Positions 8,713-16,897 of a DNA stretch of 32,438 bases are shown one piece after another. Source of the stretch: Phycisphaerae bacterium (GTDB lineage Bacteria; Planctomycetota; Phycisphaerae; UBA1845). Below the pieces are notes generated by a model. That model saw only the letters and a list, made by a program, of their open reading frames with translations, was not told where the DNA came from and searched no databases. The DNA lies in assembly GCA_029260055.1 (NCBI GenBank), contig JAJDDX010000217.1:1-32438 (forward strand). The letters are read 5' to 3'. The translations under genes were made by a program, and so were the position numbers. How positions within the stretch are numbered: position 1 is the first letter of the stretch; every line of letters starts with the position of its first letter.

Positions 8713-9858
8713 TTAACCGCCCGGGGTCACGAAGATAAACCCTGATCCGACGTTGTACCTCAGCGTCGGGTTACCGAACTCGTCAAGAACGACGCCCCCC
8801 TCGTCATCGAATTCCACCTGATTGTTCGTGGCAGTGATCGTCACTGTCACCGTCTCGCCGCAGGCGTAGTGGATGCCGTCCTGGAGGAGGCGCCCCCGGC
8901 TGACCGGGATGCTGGTGCTATCGAACCCGTCGGTACCGGTGCCGTCTCCGGTGAGGACGACCCCGTGGAAATTGACCCCGCCGCCGCTGTCGAAGATCGT
9001 CGCACCGCCCTCGCTGTAGGTCGTGGCAGTAGCTTCAAGATGAGCAGCGGCGACGATGTACTCCGTCGCGCACTCGGCCGACCCACGGGTGGTCGCTCCC
9101 GACGGAACGCGCACGTCGAATTCCGCCGCCAAGCCCGAGCCGTCGCCACCGGACAGCGTGCCGTCCCCCGCGGCGAAGTTCACCTGGACGGTGCTCTCGG
9201 TCTCGTTCACGACGACCAAGGCCACCTGCTCGACTTCCGGCTCGACCACGTCACCGTCGCCGTCCCCGGGGTCGGGTTCGGTTGTGCCACCACCGGACGT
9301 GATCGGCTCGGGAAGCGGCGCCCCCTGGGCGACCACATCGATCTCGCCACTGTCCGACCTCGGCAACTGAATCAAAATGGTGTCGTTGCAGGCGAAGTGC
9401 GTGTCCGCGATCAGAAACCGCTCGCCGGTAAGACCGACGCTACCGGAGTCGAACCCGGGCGTGCCGGTGCCCGCGCCGGTCAGATCGACCGCAGCCGACT
9501 CAGCATCGCCCACGGTCACGGTGACGGTCAGCATGTCACCGCACAGCACGGCCCCGCCAGTAACCTCGCCGGCCTGGACACGGATATTGGTGTCGACGGT
9601 CTCGATTTCGGTCGTGCTGACGTGTGTCTCGTGGTCCGTGACCACGCGCGCGATCGAGGTCGTCACGTTCACGTTGGCTGTGTCCGGCGCGGCGTTCTCG
9701 ATGCGGAGGGATACTGCGGACTCGGCTGTCGTCTCGATGAATCCCAGACCGCACCCGCCGAAGGCCACCGCCAGGGTTGCGGCCGCCACGGTGAACAGGG
9801 CCGGGAGTCCGACGTAGCAACCGCTCAGGCGTGCGCGTGACTTCTTGTTTAGCTTCAT
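8713..9858 (-). CDS. Secreted or lipoprotein-like protein with two duplicated beta domains
   Basis: 381 residues starting MKLNKKSRARLSG, then a hydrophobic stretch ending AVAFGGCG. That is a signal peptide with a poor lipobox, so it may be a lipoprotein. The mature part is two similar halves separated by an acidic Gly/Pro/Asp linker near residue 190 (EPDPGDGDGDVVEPE). The halves share LTGxGTGTxGFDS, then a segment ending HFAC or HYAC, then a beta strand (TILIQL or TVTVTIT). Each half has two cysteines, which suggests one disulfide per domain. I do not recognise a family. The start at 9858 was chosen for its signal peptide; no strong ribosome binding site is seen. It is convergent with the ABC ATPase gene. 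Confidence 0.75.
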   Translation of the reverse strand: MKLNKKSRARLSGCYVGLPALFTVAAATLAVAFGGCGLGFIETTAESAVSLRIENAAPDTANVNVTTSIARVVTDHETHVSTTEIETVDTNIRVQAGEVTGGAVLCGDMLTVTVTVGDAESAAVDLTGAGTGTPGFDSGSVGLTGERFLIADTHFACNDTILIQLPRSDSGEIDVVAQGAPLPEPITSGGGTTEPDPGDGDGDVVEPEVEQVALVVVNETESTVQVNFAAGDGTLSGGDGSGLAAEFDVRVPSGATTRGSAECATEYIVAAAHLEATATTYSEGGATIFDSGGGVNFHGVVLTGDGTGTDGFDSTSIPVSRGRLLQDGIHYACGETVTVTITATNNQVEFDDEGGVVLDEFGNPTLRYNVGSGFIFVTPGG

Positions 9859-10308
9859 GGCATGTTCGACAGAAAAAGGGTTTTCCCGCGACAGGCCCGG
9901 ATCGCACGGCTGCGCCGTCTCGGCGTGGCCGCGCACCGGTACCCAAAACAAACTGCACGCCGATAAATCGGCGGTTTGCGGGCCCTTCTGAAGCTGTGAG
10001 TTCACAACGCCTACCAGCATTGCCGGTGGGGTTAACACCCCATTAACAGTGCTGACAAACCGCATCGTCCAATAATAACCTCAAGTTTTTCAACGCTGGT
10101 ACCCGATACCTTGGGACGAGTGGATACTCCAAGCTTCGCGCAGGATCGGCGTGGCGTCGTCATGGATGGCGGTTGTCGCGCACTGGGGATTCTTCGCGCG
10201 GCGTGAAACTCACCGTTTTCGTCCATCGACCGGTAGCAGGAGGCGGCCAGTCGAAGCGGATCTCGTTCACCTCGCCTCCTGTATCGCAACTAAAAAGGGC
10301 TGCAAACC
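9859..10308. promoter_or_regulatory. Divergent intergenic region with a short dyad
   Basis: 450 bp between two divergent genes, so promoters for both should lie here. TGGGGT (10027-10032) and ACCCCA (10037-10042) form a 6-bp inverted repeat around TAAC. It sits within an AT-richer stretch, and a weak minus-strand -35-like TTGTCA lies nearby. No convincing promoter or open frame is seen otherwise. Confidence 0.4.
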
Positions 10309-11913
10309 GTGCGCACGATCACTATAGCCAACCAGAAGGGTGGTTGCGGCAAGACCACCGTCGCCATCAATCTGTCAGCCTCGATCGCCCGCGAGGGACG
10401 CCGGACGCTGCTGATCGACCTCGATCCGCAGGGGCACTGTGCGTTGGGCATGGCTGTGCCCGACGAACAGATCGACCTGTCCATCTACGAATGCCTGATG
10501 TCGCTGATCGAGGGCGAGCCGGTCGAGCTGTCACGCATCACGTGGCAGATCACGCCCAACCTCGATCTCGCCCCGTCGCGATCGAACCTGGCCGGCCTCG
10601 AGCCCAGGCTCGGCGAACGCGAGAACGCCGACCGCCTGCTATCCGACCTGCTCGAAGCCAACGCCGGCGCGTACGACTACTGCGTCATCGACTGCCCGCC
10701 CCACCTCGGGGCGTTGATGAAGAACGGGCTTCACGCAGCCAACGACATCGTCATCCCCGTCGACACCGGCTTCTTCTCCCTGCACGGGCTCACGCAGCAA
10801 CTCGCCACCATCGAGATGCTCTCCGAGCGTTTCCAGCACAACCCGTCGGTTCGCGTGCTGCCCAACCAGTACGACGTGCGCACCAAGCTCGGACGAGAAA
10901 TCCTCGCGGAGTTGCGGAAGCGATTCGAGCACGTCGTCTTCGAGACCATCGTGAACTTCAACACCAAACTCAAGGAAGGCGCCAGCTACGGCCAACCCAT
11001 CACGGAATTCGCTCCGACCAGCAGCGGCGCCCGCGACTTCCAGAAGCTCGCCAGGGAGATCCTGTCGAGCGAACCGCTCGCGGCGCCGACCGCCGACATC
11101 CTACAGCACGTCGAACGCCTCGCCGCCGACGCCGAACGGCTGCTGGCGACGACAACGACGCTGGTAGGTAACCGCGACGCCACGACCACGGCTCCCGTCC
11201 AAGCTCCCGTTCCGGTCATGCCGCCGGCGGACGTGCCCTCGTACCCCGCCGTCACGGAACCGAACTCGGCCCCCGTATCGGCGCCGGCCGCACTGCAGAC
11301 GACCGTCAGCCCCGTGCAGCCGCCGTTTGACCTCGGACGCCTGGAGCCGGCTGCAGCCGCCGTCGCGACGGTCGCCACACCAAAGCCCACGGCACCGACG
11401 GCGAAGCCAACGAACGACAGTCCAGCACCACCGCGCCCAGCCGCCCAGCCGAGCACGCCGAGGACCACGCCGGTAAACGGCGTACCGGCATCGCCTTCGG
11501 CCGCCACACCGGCAGCGGCCGGCCCCGCGGGCTCCACAACGCCGGCGCCGCCGAGGCCACCGGCTCCCATGCAGACGCCCCCCGCCTCGCAGCCTACGCC
11601 ACACGAAGCGATCGAACGCAAGATCGAGCAGATCTACGGCGTACGGCAGCAGGGAGAGATCGCCATTTTCCGCGCTCGCCATCCCGAGGCGTCGGAGATG
11701 CAGCTCGCGGGCGACTTCAACGACTGGATGCCCCATACGACGCCAATGCGGCGACTCCCCGAAGGGGAGTTCGAGGCACGCCTGCGTCTGCCGAAGGGAA
11801 GATACCGCTACCGCCTGGTGATAGACGGAAGATGGTCGCACGACCTGAACAACCCGGAGGTGGAGCGTAACGAATACGGTGAACTGAACTCGATCGTAGA
11901 GGTCGCCACATAG
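10309..11913 (+). CDS. ParA/MinD-type ATPase fused to a C-terminal CBM48 (glycogen-binding-like) domain
   Basis: 534 residues in three parts. Residues 1 to about 265 are a ParA ATPase: deviant Walker A KGGCGKTT at 10-17 with the signature lysine, LLIDLDPQG near 40 (A') and YCVIDCPPH near 125 (Walker B). Residues about 285-430 are a Pro/Ala/Thr-rich linker. Residues about 445-530 match the CBM48/AMPK-beta glycogen-binding fold: AGDFNDWMPH, then GEFEARLRLPKGRYRYRLVIDG and a final NEYGELNSIV. ParA proteins form ATP-driven dimers on DNA or membrane and position cargo, while CBM48 domains bind alpha-glucans, so the fusion could tether or place polysaccharide granules; that is inference. No parB gene or carbohydrate enzyme is adjacent. 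The start is GTG with AAGGG about 10 nt upstream. Confidence 0.9.
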   Translation: MRTITIANQKGGCGKTTVAINLSASIAREGRRTLLIDLDPQGHCALGMAVPDEQIDLSIYECLMSLIEGEPVELSRITWQITPNLDLAPSRSNLAGLEPRLGERENADRLLSDLLEANAGAYDYCVIDCPPHLGALMKNGLHAANDIVIPVDTGFFSLHGLTQQLATIEMLSERFQHNPSVRVLPNQYDVRTKLGREILAELRKRFEHVVFETIVNFNTKLKEGASYGQPITEFAPTSSGARDFQKLAREILSSEPLAAPTADILQHVERLAADAERLLATTTTLVGNRDATTTAPVQAPVPVMPPADVPSYPAVTEPNSAPVSAPAALQTTVSPVQPPFDLGRLEPAAAAVATVATPKPTAPTAKPTNDSPAPPRPAAQPSTPRTTPVNGVPASPSAATPAAAGPAGSTTPAPPRPPAPMQTPPASQPTPHEAIERKIEQIYGVRQQGEIAIFRARHPEASEMQLAGDFNDWMPHTTPMRRLPEGEFEARLRLPKGRYRYRLVIDGRWSHDLNNPEVERNEYGELNSIVEVAT

Positions 11914-11957
11914 TCCCAGTCGCCGCCAAAGCGCGGTGTGAGTCTATTCCCCTCATC

Positions 11958-11989
11958 AGGCCCGGCGGGTCGGCACACCCGCCGGGCCT
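11958..11989 (+). terminator. Strong hairpin after the ParA-CBM48 gene
   Basis: A perfect 13-bp stem: AGGCCCGGCGGGT (11958-11970) and ACCCGCCGGGCCT (11977-11989) around a 6-nt loop. It starts 45 nt after the stop codon. The following CGCCTTTGCG has only a short T-run, but stem strength and position fit a terminator. Confidence 0.7.
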
Positions 11990-12035
11990 CGCCTTTGCGC
12001 TCGCCCACGCCAGTGCATCCGCTATCATCGGAGGC

Positions 12036-12590
12036 ATGGAGCTCTCAGGCGATGCCCTGACCGAATGCCCGGCCTGTCATTACGACCTGACCGGTTTGCC
12101 AAAGACGCACCGTTGCCCTGAGTGCGGGTTCGAGTACGACGAAACGATGCGCGTGCTGTGGACGCCCGACCGACGTGCACGCTGGCTCTTCGTCATCGAG
12201 ATCATCCTCCTCGCCCTCTTCGCACCGCAATTCGTAGCGCTTTCGCTGAAGGGGTTCGACGGTTGGCAAGCTTACTGCGGCGTCGCCTGGCTGGTCGGCG
12301 TCGCGTTCTACGTCCCACTCTTGTGGCGTGCGAGGCGCACAAGGGCATTCGTACTCGTCGGCGCTGAAGGGCTCTGCTACCGAGCCTGGCTAAGCCGGGT
12401 CGAGAGGATCCCCTGGCAGAGCGTGAGATACCCCGGCGAAACGAGGATCCCGCACCGCACCGTCGCTGGCCGGATGCGCGCGATTCGGTTGCCAATGCGA
12501 CGGGTCTTTGAATCCGAGCGCTGGCGGGTCGAGGTGACGGTTTACCAGGCGTGGAGAGAAGCGACTTCGCGGTCAAACGAAGCCGAGTAA
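12036..12590 (+). CDS. Zinc-ribbon membrane protein of planctomycete type
   Basis: 184 residues. The N-terminus has two CxxC pairs in the pattern CPACHYDLTGLPKTHRCPECGF, a zinc ribbon widely seen at the N-terminus of Phycisphaerae membrane proteins. Two hydrophobic segments (about 50-70 and 80-100) follow, then a basic C-terminal part with alternating hydrophobic residues that resembles a PH-like beta domain (VLVGAEGLCYRAWLSRVERIPWQSV). Function unknown. GGAGG sits 3 nt before the ATG, slightly close but convincing. It follows the terminator of the ParA gene, so it has its own transcript. Confidence 0.8.
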   Translation: MELSGDALTECPACHYDLTGLPKTHRCPECGFEYDETMRVLWTPDRRARWLFVIEIILLALFAPQFVALSLKGFDGWQAYCGVAWLVGVAFYVPLLWRARRTRAFVLVGAEGLCYRAWLSRVERIPWQSVRYPGETRIPHRTVAGRMRAIRLPMRRVFESERWRVEVTVYQAWREATSRSNEAE

Positions 12591-12790
12591 GTGGCCGCAT
12601 CGAAACGCCATTCGCATCCGGACGCGAACAAGTGTCCATGCTCCCGTCCACCGACCTCGCACAGGTCCGATATGTACCGCCAGCCGGGCGCCCGGCCCCG
12701 CTCGCCGAGCCCGATGCCGCTTTTTCTCGGAAGGATCGGTAAAAGTGCCCGACCAGGCCCCCCACCGGGGATTTGTAGGTTGAATTCACG

Positions 12791-12819
12791 TTGCCCCACA
12801 CCGATATCGGGCGTAGAAT
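12791..12819 (+). promoter_or_regulatory. Candidate sigma70 promoter of the TPR gene
   Basis: TTGCCC (12791-12796), a 17-nt spacer and TAGAAT (12814-12819). Transcription would start near 12826, about 44 nt before the ATG at 12870. Spacing and position are good; the -35 box is imperfect. Confidence 0.55.
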
Positions 12820-12869
12820 TGGATTGGTTACGTGGTCGATTTACGCCACAGCGGGGCTCCACAAGTACA

Positions 12870-14213
12870 ATGAACGACTGGTTTGAAGCCGAGCAACGTA
12901 TCGAACGGGCACAGCAGTTGTCCGAGTCGCAGCGGTGGGCCGAAGCGCTTGCCGAACTCGATGCTGCGCTAGCCATCAACCCCAACAACCCCGCCTGGAA
13001 CGCACAAAGAGGCTACCTGCTCGAAGAACTCGACCGACCCTCCGATGCGGTCGCGGCCTACGAACGCGCGCTCGACCTCGAGCCGGGCGATCGCGATGTG
13101 ACGCTGGCACTCGGCGCCGCGCTCACGCGGCTGGGCCGGTTGACACGCTCACTCGAGATCTTCGACGAGTTGGCACGAACCTATCCCGATTTCGAGCCAG
13201 CCTATTGCCATCGCATCGCCGTCTACGGCGAACTCGGGCAGCACGACCAGGCTGAACAGATGTTCTACTTGGCTCAGGAATTGGATGACGCCTGCCCGCA
13301 CTGCTTCTTCCACATGGCCGAGTCGCTGGCGATTCGCGGCCAGGCCGAGCGTGCTATCTATTGCTGGCAGCGCGTGCTCGAGATCGAGCCGGCCTACGGC
13401 GGCGTCAACCGTCGGATCGCCCAGGCCTATCGAGCAGCCGGCGAACGCGACTTGGCGCGGGAATACTTCCTGCGAGAGCTGCGCGAGGATCCCGGCAACA
13501 CCGACTTGCTCTTTGACCTCGGCGAGTTGGCCATGGAATCGGGCGACGTGGACATCGCGGCCGCTAAGTTCGCTCAGATCAACGAACTCGAGCCCGAGCA
13601 TACCGAGGCACGCTTCGCGCTCGGGCGAATCTGGCTCGGGCTTGGCAAGGCGGCCGACGCCCTCACGTGCTTCGAGGATATTCGCGACCTGACCGACGGC
13701 GATCCCGGTCTCCCGGAATTCGACCGCAGGGTCGGCGAGGCACTTTTCCAGGTCGGACGTTACGAGGAGGCTGCGGAACGGTTCGAGGCAGCCGCTCGGT
13801 TCGAGCCCGAGAATGTGGAACTCTTCATGCTTCAGGGCACCTGCCTGCTAGCGGGCGGGAAGGCCGGACCGGCCGGCGACTGCTTCCGCCGCGTGCTCGC
13901 CCGGGACGCCAATAACCCCTTCGCTCACCACAACTTGGGCGTGTGCCACTTCCAGGAAGGCCGCCATGAAGCCGGCCTGCAGCGTTGCCGGGACGCCATC
14001 CGCCTGAAACCGGACTTCGCAGCCGCTATGGCCAATGCAGCCGTCGCTCTGCTGCGTCTGGCCCGCTGGTCGGAGGCGTCGGCGATGCTCCGTCAGGCCC
14101 GCCGGCACGACCCGGACAACGAACTACTCACGCGCCTACGCAAGCGATTGTGGCGGTACCGGTTACGGTACATGGTGCGAAAACTGGTGTCGCCCTTCCG
14201 CCGTCGAACCTGA
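12870..14213 (+). CDS. TPR repeat protein
   Basis: 447 residues made almost wholly of TPR helix pairs, about eleven units, with the usual W/L-G-Y-A-P spacing (for example ALAELDAALAINPNNPAW and EAAERFEAAARFEPENVEL). No signal peptide, transmembrane segment or catalytic domain is seen. The last 30 residues are very basic (RLRKRLWRYRLRYMV), which could bind membrane or nucleic acid. It probably scaffolds protein partners in the cytoplasm; the partners are unknown. The frame is open upstream to 12591, but the promoter-like sequence at 12791-12819 and the change in composition favour ATG 12870. Confidence 0.85.
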   Translation: MNDWFEAEQRIERAQQLSESQRWAEALAELDAALAINPNNPAWNAQRGYLLEELDRPSDAVAAYERALDLEPGDRDVTLALGAALTRLGRLTRSLEIFDELARTYPDFEPAYCHRIAVYGELGQHDQAEQMFYLAQELDDACPHCFFHMAESLAIRGQAERAIYCWQRVLEIEPAYGGVNRRIAQAYRAAGERDLAREYFLRELREDPGNTDLLFDLGELAMESGDVDIAAAKFAQINELEPEHTEARFALGRIWLGLGKAADALTCFEDIRDLTDGDPGLPEFDRRVGEALFQVGRYEEAAERFEAAARFEPENVELFMLQGTCLLAGGKAGPAGDCFRRVLARDANNPFAHHNLGVCHFQEGRHEAGLQRCRDAIRLKPDFAAAMANAAVALLRLARWSEASAMLRQARRHDPDNELLTRLRKRLWRYRLRYMVRKLVSPFRRRT

Positions 14214-14433
14214 CGAACTCAACCTATTTTATTGGAATGGGCGATAAGAAGGGCGAGATAGCGACCCAACGGGTGGCTGCTGCCGTTTCCAGCATTGTCC
14301 TCGACGCGCCCAAATTCGGGAAACACGGCAAAGAGGGCTTGCAACCGGGGCGATCGCCGATTGATATAAGTGATGTGTCGACGTTCGAAGTCGGGCGTCG
14401 CAATACATAACCAGTGCGCAGGAAGTGAAGGAA
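14214..14433 (+). promoter_or_regulatory. Intergenic region, possible promoter of the secreted-protein gene
   Basis: 220 bp without a credible gene. A -10-like TATAAG lies at 14365-14370, about 64 nt before the next start, with TTGCAA 20 nt further up, a spacing longer than ideal. A 10-bp palindrome GGCGATCGCC lies between them. Confidence 0.3.
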
Positions 14434-15531
14434 ATGGTCTTGCGAAAACGAATCAATTGGCTGCTCGGGCTAGGGATGGCCGTCGCTGCCGCGAATACCA
14501 CCTCGGCTCAAACGCCGCCTGACGACACGGCGACCCCGCCCGGCTTCGGACCCACGTCCGCGACGGTCGAGCGGATCATGGAGACGGCGGTCCACAACAT
14601 CGCCGCTCGCTACAACCTGAACGAGTTGCAGAGAATCTCGACCAACGACCTGATGAAGCGCGAGGTCCGGCAGTTTCTGCGGGACCACGAGGCCGAGGTA
14701 TGGCCGGCCATTAGAAGCATGCTTCAAACCCAGTTCGGCCTCGTGAAACCCGAGGACGTCGAAGAGGTCAAGCGCGTCGGCGCCGCCACAAGGCCGCTGG
14801 CCAAGTTGGCCAAAGAGGCGATCTTCCGCGCCAACGAGGAGTGGCGGCAGATCCTGAACGAAGAGCAGAAGAAGGTCCACGACTTCGACATGACGGAAAT
14901 GCGGCGCACGTTCACCGAGATCGACACGAACCTCGCCTCATGGGAGGAAGGTAATCCCAAGGACAACGGCTTCTTCCCCATACCTTCGGGCCAGGCCGGG
15001 CCGCCCCGGCCGCCGCAACCGCGGATCCCCGAGAAGCCTGACTATCGCGGTCGCGAGATTCCGGTCGGTATCCTCGCCATCTACGTCGAGGAGTTCATCA
15101 AGGACTACAACCTGAATGAGGGGCAGATCACGGCCTGCCGGTCGATCCTCGTCGAGTTCCAGGAGCGGGCCAACACCTTCAAGAACGCGAAGAAGGAAGA
15201 GTTCGCCAAGGTCGTAAAGGGGCTGGATGACGCGAAGAGAGCACGCGACACGGCGGGGATTCGTCGAGCCACGCTGGCACACAAGAAAGCGCTCGAGCCG
15301 TTCTACGCCATCTTCAGCGAGATGCAGGAACGCCTCAAGGGTCAGCTCACCACCGCGCAGTTGCAGAAATTCGCCGATCGTAACAAACCCCGCGAGAGGG
15401 ATAGAACCACCAAGGGGAGGAAGACCGCCGGCGAGAAGAAGGGCCAGACACCAAAGCCCAAAGTCGATAAGCCGAAACCGGTAGCCGGCGACCCCAAGGC
15501 GAAGCCGGCTCCTGCACCCAAGAAGGACTGA
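14434..15531 (+). CDS. Secreted helical protein, unknown function
   Basis: 365 residues. A classic signal peptide (MVLRKRIN, hydrophobic core, TSA before QTPP near residue 24) indicates Sec export. The mature protein is rich in charged helices in two blocks separated by a Pro-rich linker near residue 185. Segments such as LNEGQITACRSILVEFQERA resemble the LTxxQ-type helices of CpxP/Spy-like periplasmic proteins, but the match is too weak to name. The last 50 residues are a Lys/Pro/Ala-rich tail. GTG 14425 is also possible, but AGGA 10 nt upstream fits ATG 14434 better. Confidence 0.75.
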   Translation: MVLRKRINWLLGLGMAVAAANTTSAQTPPDDTATPPGFGPTSATVERIMETAVHNIAARYNLNELQRISTNDLMKREVRQFLRDHEAEVWPAIRSMLQTQFGLVKPEDVEEVKRVGAATRPLAKLAKEAIFRANEEWRQILNEEQKKVHDFDMTEMRRTFTEIDTNLASWEEGNPKDNGFFPIPSGQAGPPRPPQPRIPEKPDYRGREIPVGILAIYVEEFIKDYNLNEGQITACRSILVEFQERANTFKNAKKEEFAKVVKGLDDAKRARDTAGIRRATLAHKKALEPFYAIFSEMQERLKGQLTTAQLQKFADRNKPRERDRTTKGRKTAGEKKGQTPKPKVDKPKPVAGDPKAKPAPAPKKD

Positions 15532-15614
15532 CGGAATCCGGACCGGAGGGCGGCCAGCGTGCCGTGCCGCCTTCCGAGTCCACAAGGCACACCCTGTGGG
15601 CCGAGCGGCGTTGC

Positions 15615-15637
15615 GAGACGGCGGGCGGCTTTTTTTT
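15615..15637 (+). terminator. T-tract terminator after the secreted-protein gene
   Basis: GC-rich sequence ending GGCGGGCGGC runs into eight Ts at 15630-15637. A possible 5' arm (GCCGCC) lies upstream near 15564-15570, so the loop would be long. The T-tract supports a rho-independent terminator; the stem is uncertain. Confidence 0.45.
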
Positions 15638-15701
15638 CATGTCAAGCACGCGGCACTGGCTATCGGACGGCATTTCCCGACGTCATGACACCATCCGCCG
15701 T

Positions 15702-15731
15702 TTGCCTCGGGCCAAGGCGAATCCTAAGATT
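15702..15731 (+). promoter_or_regulatory. Candidate promoter of the small conserved gene
   Basis: TTGCCT (15702-15707), an 18-nt spacer and TAAGAT (15726-15731). It lies about 80 nt before the start at 15812 and just after the preceding T-tract. Confidence 0.45.
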
Positions 15732-15811
15732 CTGTGGACGAGGTACGCATGTGCCCGGCGGCGCCGCGGGGTGGTGGCGATGCCGGCTATCGACACGGGA
15801 TTCACGAGATT

Positions 15812-16348
15812 ATGGAACCGGTCAATCGGGATCATCCACTTCGGCACCTGTTTGCCGGGCTCGTCGAGCACACCTTCTTCACCGAGGTAGGCCTCTGCGA
15901 CCCGCACCTGACCGAGTATCTGGCTGATCTGCTGGTCGACTTCACCCACGTGGACAAGTTCCAGGCGATTTCAAACGCCCAGGGCAAAAGACTCGAGCAG
16001 ATCGCGGCCATGTTATCGCTAGTGGCCAACGACCAGCCCAAAGACCGAGCCGACCGCGACCGAAAAATGTACCGCCACATCGGCGATTACACGCTCTTTT
16101 GGGCCGGAGTTTATCCCGAACAACTCCGCAGGGCGTCAGCCGGCGCCTCCGACCTGCTCCTGAGCTACGTCACGCAAGGCAAGCAGTCGTACGCCATCGT
16201 GTCGGAACTCGCCGACGAGAGCGACACCCTGCCGGCCTCCCTCTTCCGCCACCTCAGCGAGGACTTCGAGTATTGCCTCTACGGCCTCGGCCTCGTCCGG
16301 CGAGAGTGGGAACATCCCGAGGCGGGCCCCGGCGAGCTGCTCTACTGA
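15812..16348 (+). CDS. Conserved hypothetical cytoplasmic protein
   Basis: 178 residues starting MEPVNRDHPLRHLF. It is mostly helical, with no signal peptide or membrane segment. Conserved-looking features are HTFFTEVGLCDPHLTEYLADLLVDFTH near the start and a final EDFEYCLYGLGLVRREWE. I do not recognise a named family. The frame is open from 15734, but those 26 residues are poor in character; ATG 15812 has GGGA about 10 nt upstream. It ends 89 nt before the tRNA-Asn gene, same strand, and is separately transcribed because the tRNA has its own promoter. Confidence 0.7.
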   Translation: MEPVNRDHPLRHLFAGLVEHTFFTEVGLCDPHLTEYLADLLVDFTHVDKFQAISNAQGKRLEQIAAMLSLVANDQPKDRADRDRKMYRHIGDYTLFWAGVYPEQLRRASAGASDLLLSYVTQGKQSYAIVSELADESDTLPASLFRHLSEDFEYCLYGLGLVRREWEHPEAGPGELLY

Positions 16349-16363
16349 AAGCCCGCAGCAACC

Positions 16364-16391
16364 TTGACTTGGAGCCCCTACGCGGTATAGT
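16364..16391 (+). promoter_or_regulatory. Sigma70 promoter of tRNA-Asn
   Basis: TTGACT (16364-16369), a 16-nt spacer and TATAGT (16386-16391), close to consensus. The predicted start near 16398 gives a 40-nt leader before the tRNA. Confidence 0.75.
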
Positions 16392-16437
16392 TCTTCGCCA
16401 CTCGTGCTTTCGGCCTCAGCCGAGCACGAGCCGCGTA

Positions 16438-16510
16438 TCCCCGATAGCTCAATTGGTAGAGCGAGCGGCTGTTAACCGCTAGGTCGTAGGTTCGAATCCT
16501 ACTCGGGGAG
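16438..16510 (+). tRNA. tRNA-Asn (anticodon GTT)
   Basis: A complete 73-nt cloverleaf. Acceptor arms are TCCCCGA and TCGGGGA with discriminator G; D-arm GCTC/GAGC; anticodon arm AGCGG, loop CTGTTAA, CCGCT; T-arm GTAGG, TTCGAAT, CCTAC. The GTT anticodon (16471-16473) reads AAC/AAU. CCA is not encoded. A promoter lies upstream and a terminator directly downstream. The gene borders the mobile element and is a natural candidate integration site, though no second copy of its 3' end was found in the window. Confidence 0.97.
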
Positions 16511-16518
16511 GTCGTCCC

Positions 16519-16545
16519 GCCACCGACAAACTCGGTGGCTTTTTT
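16519..16545 (+). terminator. Rho-independent terminator after tRNA-Asn
   Basis: GCCACCGA (16519-16526) and TCGGTGGC (16532-16539) form a perfect 8-bp stem with a CAAAC loop, followed directly by six Ts. It starts 9 nt after the tRNA. Confidence 0.92.
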
Positions 16546-16897
16546 GTTGACGCCTCGACGCCAAGCCGTCGCCACCAACGCCCGCCGTAAGTCCGCCATC
16601 CACGCGAAGTTGCGCCGCTTCCACCACTTGGCCGTACTCTCTGTTTGCATCGCCACTCTCGTCACCCCAGCCGCCACCCCCACGTTTACGCCCGCCCTCG
16701 CGCTCGACACTCTCAGACTCTCCAGCTCTCGCGGTTGACAGGCCGATTTTGTTAACAGTAGGGTTGCGTTTGCGGCCACCGCGTGACGCGAACCGAGTTC
16801 GCATCCATCTCCGGTGGTTTCGACGCGAAGGACTCAGCGACATGATGCACAAGGGTCAGGCCAGTGATCGCACGGTCGGTAAGCGGGAGCGCAACTC
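16546..16897 (+). promoter_or_regulatory. Left intergenic region of the element, candidate promoter and operator
   Basis: No credible gene. TTGACA (16735-16740) with an 18-nt spacer before TAGGGT (16759-16764) is a candidate promoter. Downstream, GCGAAC (16788-16793) and GTTCGC (16797-16802) form a 6-bp dyad around CGA, well placed as an operator for the gene at 16898. Confidence 0.4.

Noticed and set aside
10173-11171. Open frame in another frame over the ParA gene
   Set aside because: Arg-rich translation without motifs; the ParA frame has all catalytic motifs in order.
12591-12869. N-terminal extension of the TPR protein
   Set aside because: Pro/Arg-rich without TPR character, and a promoter-like sequence at 12791-12819 lies within it.
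16378-16779. Open frame on the minus strand across the tRNA, containing SRIRTYDLAVNSRSLYQLSY
   Set aside because: This peptide is the well-known false translation of a tRNA gene read antisense; the tRNA-Asn with promoter and terminator explains the sequence.
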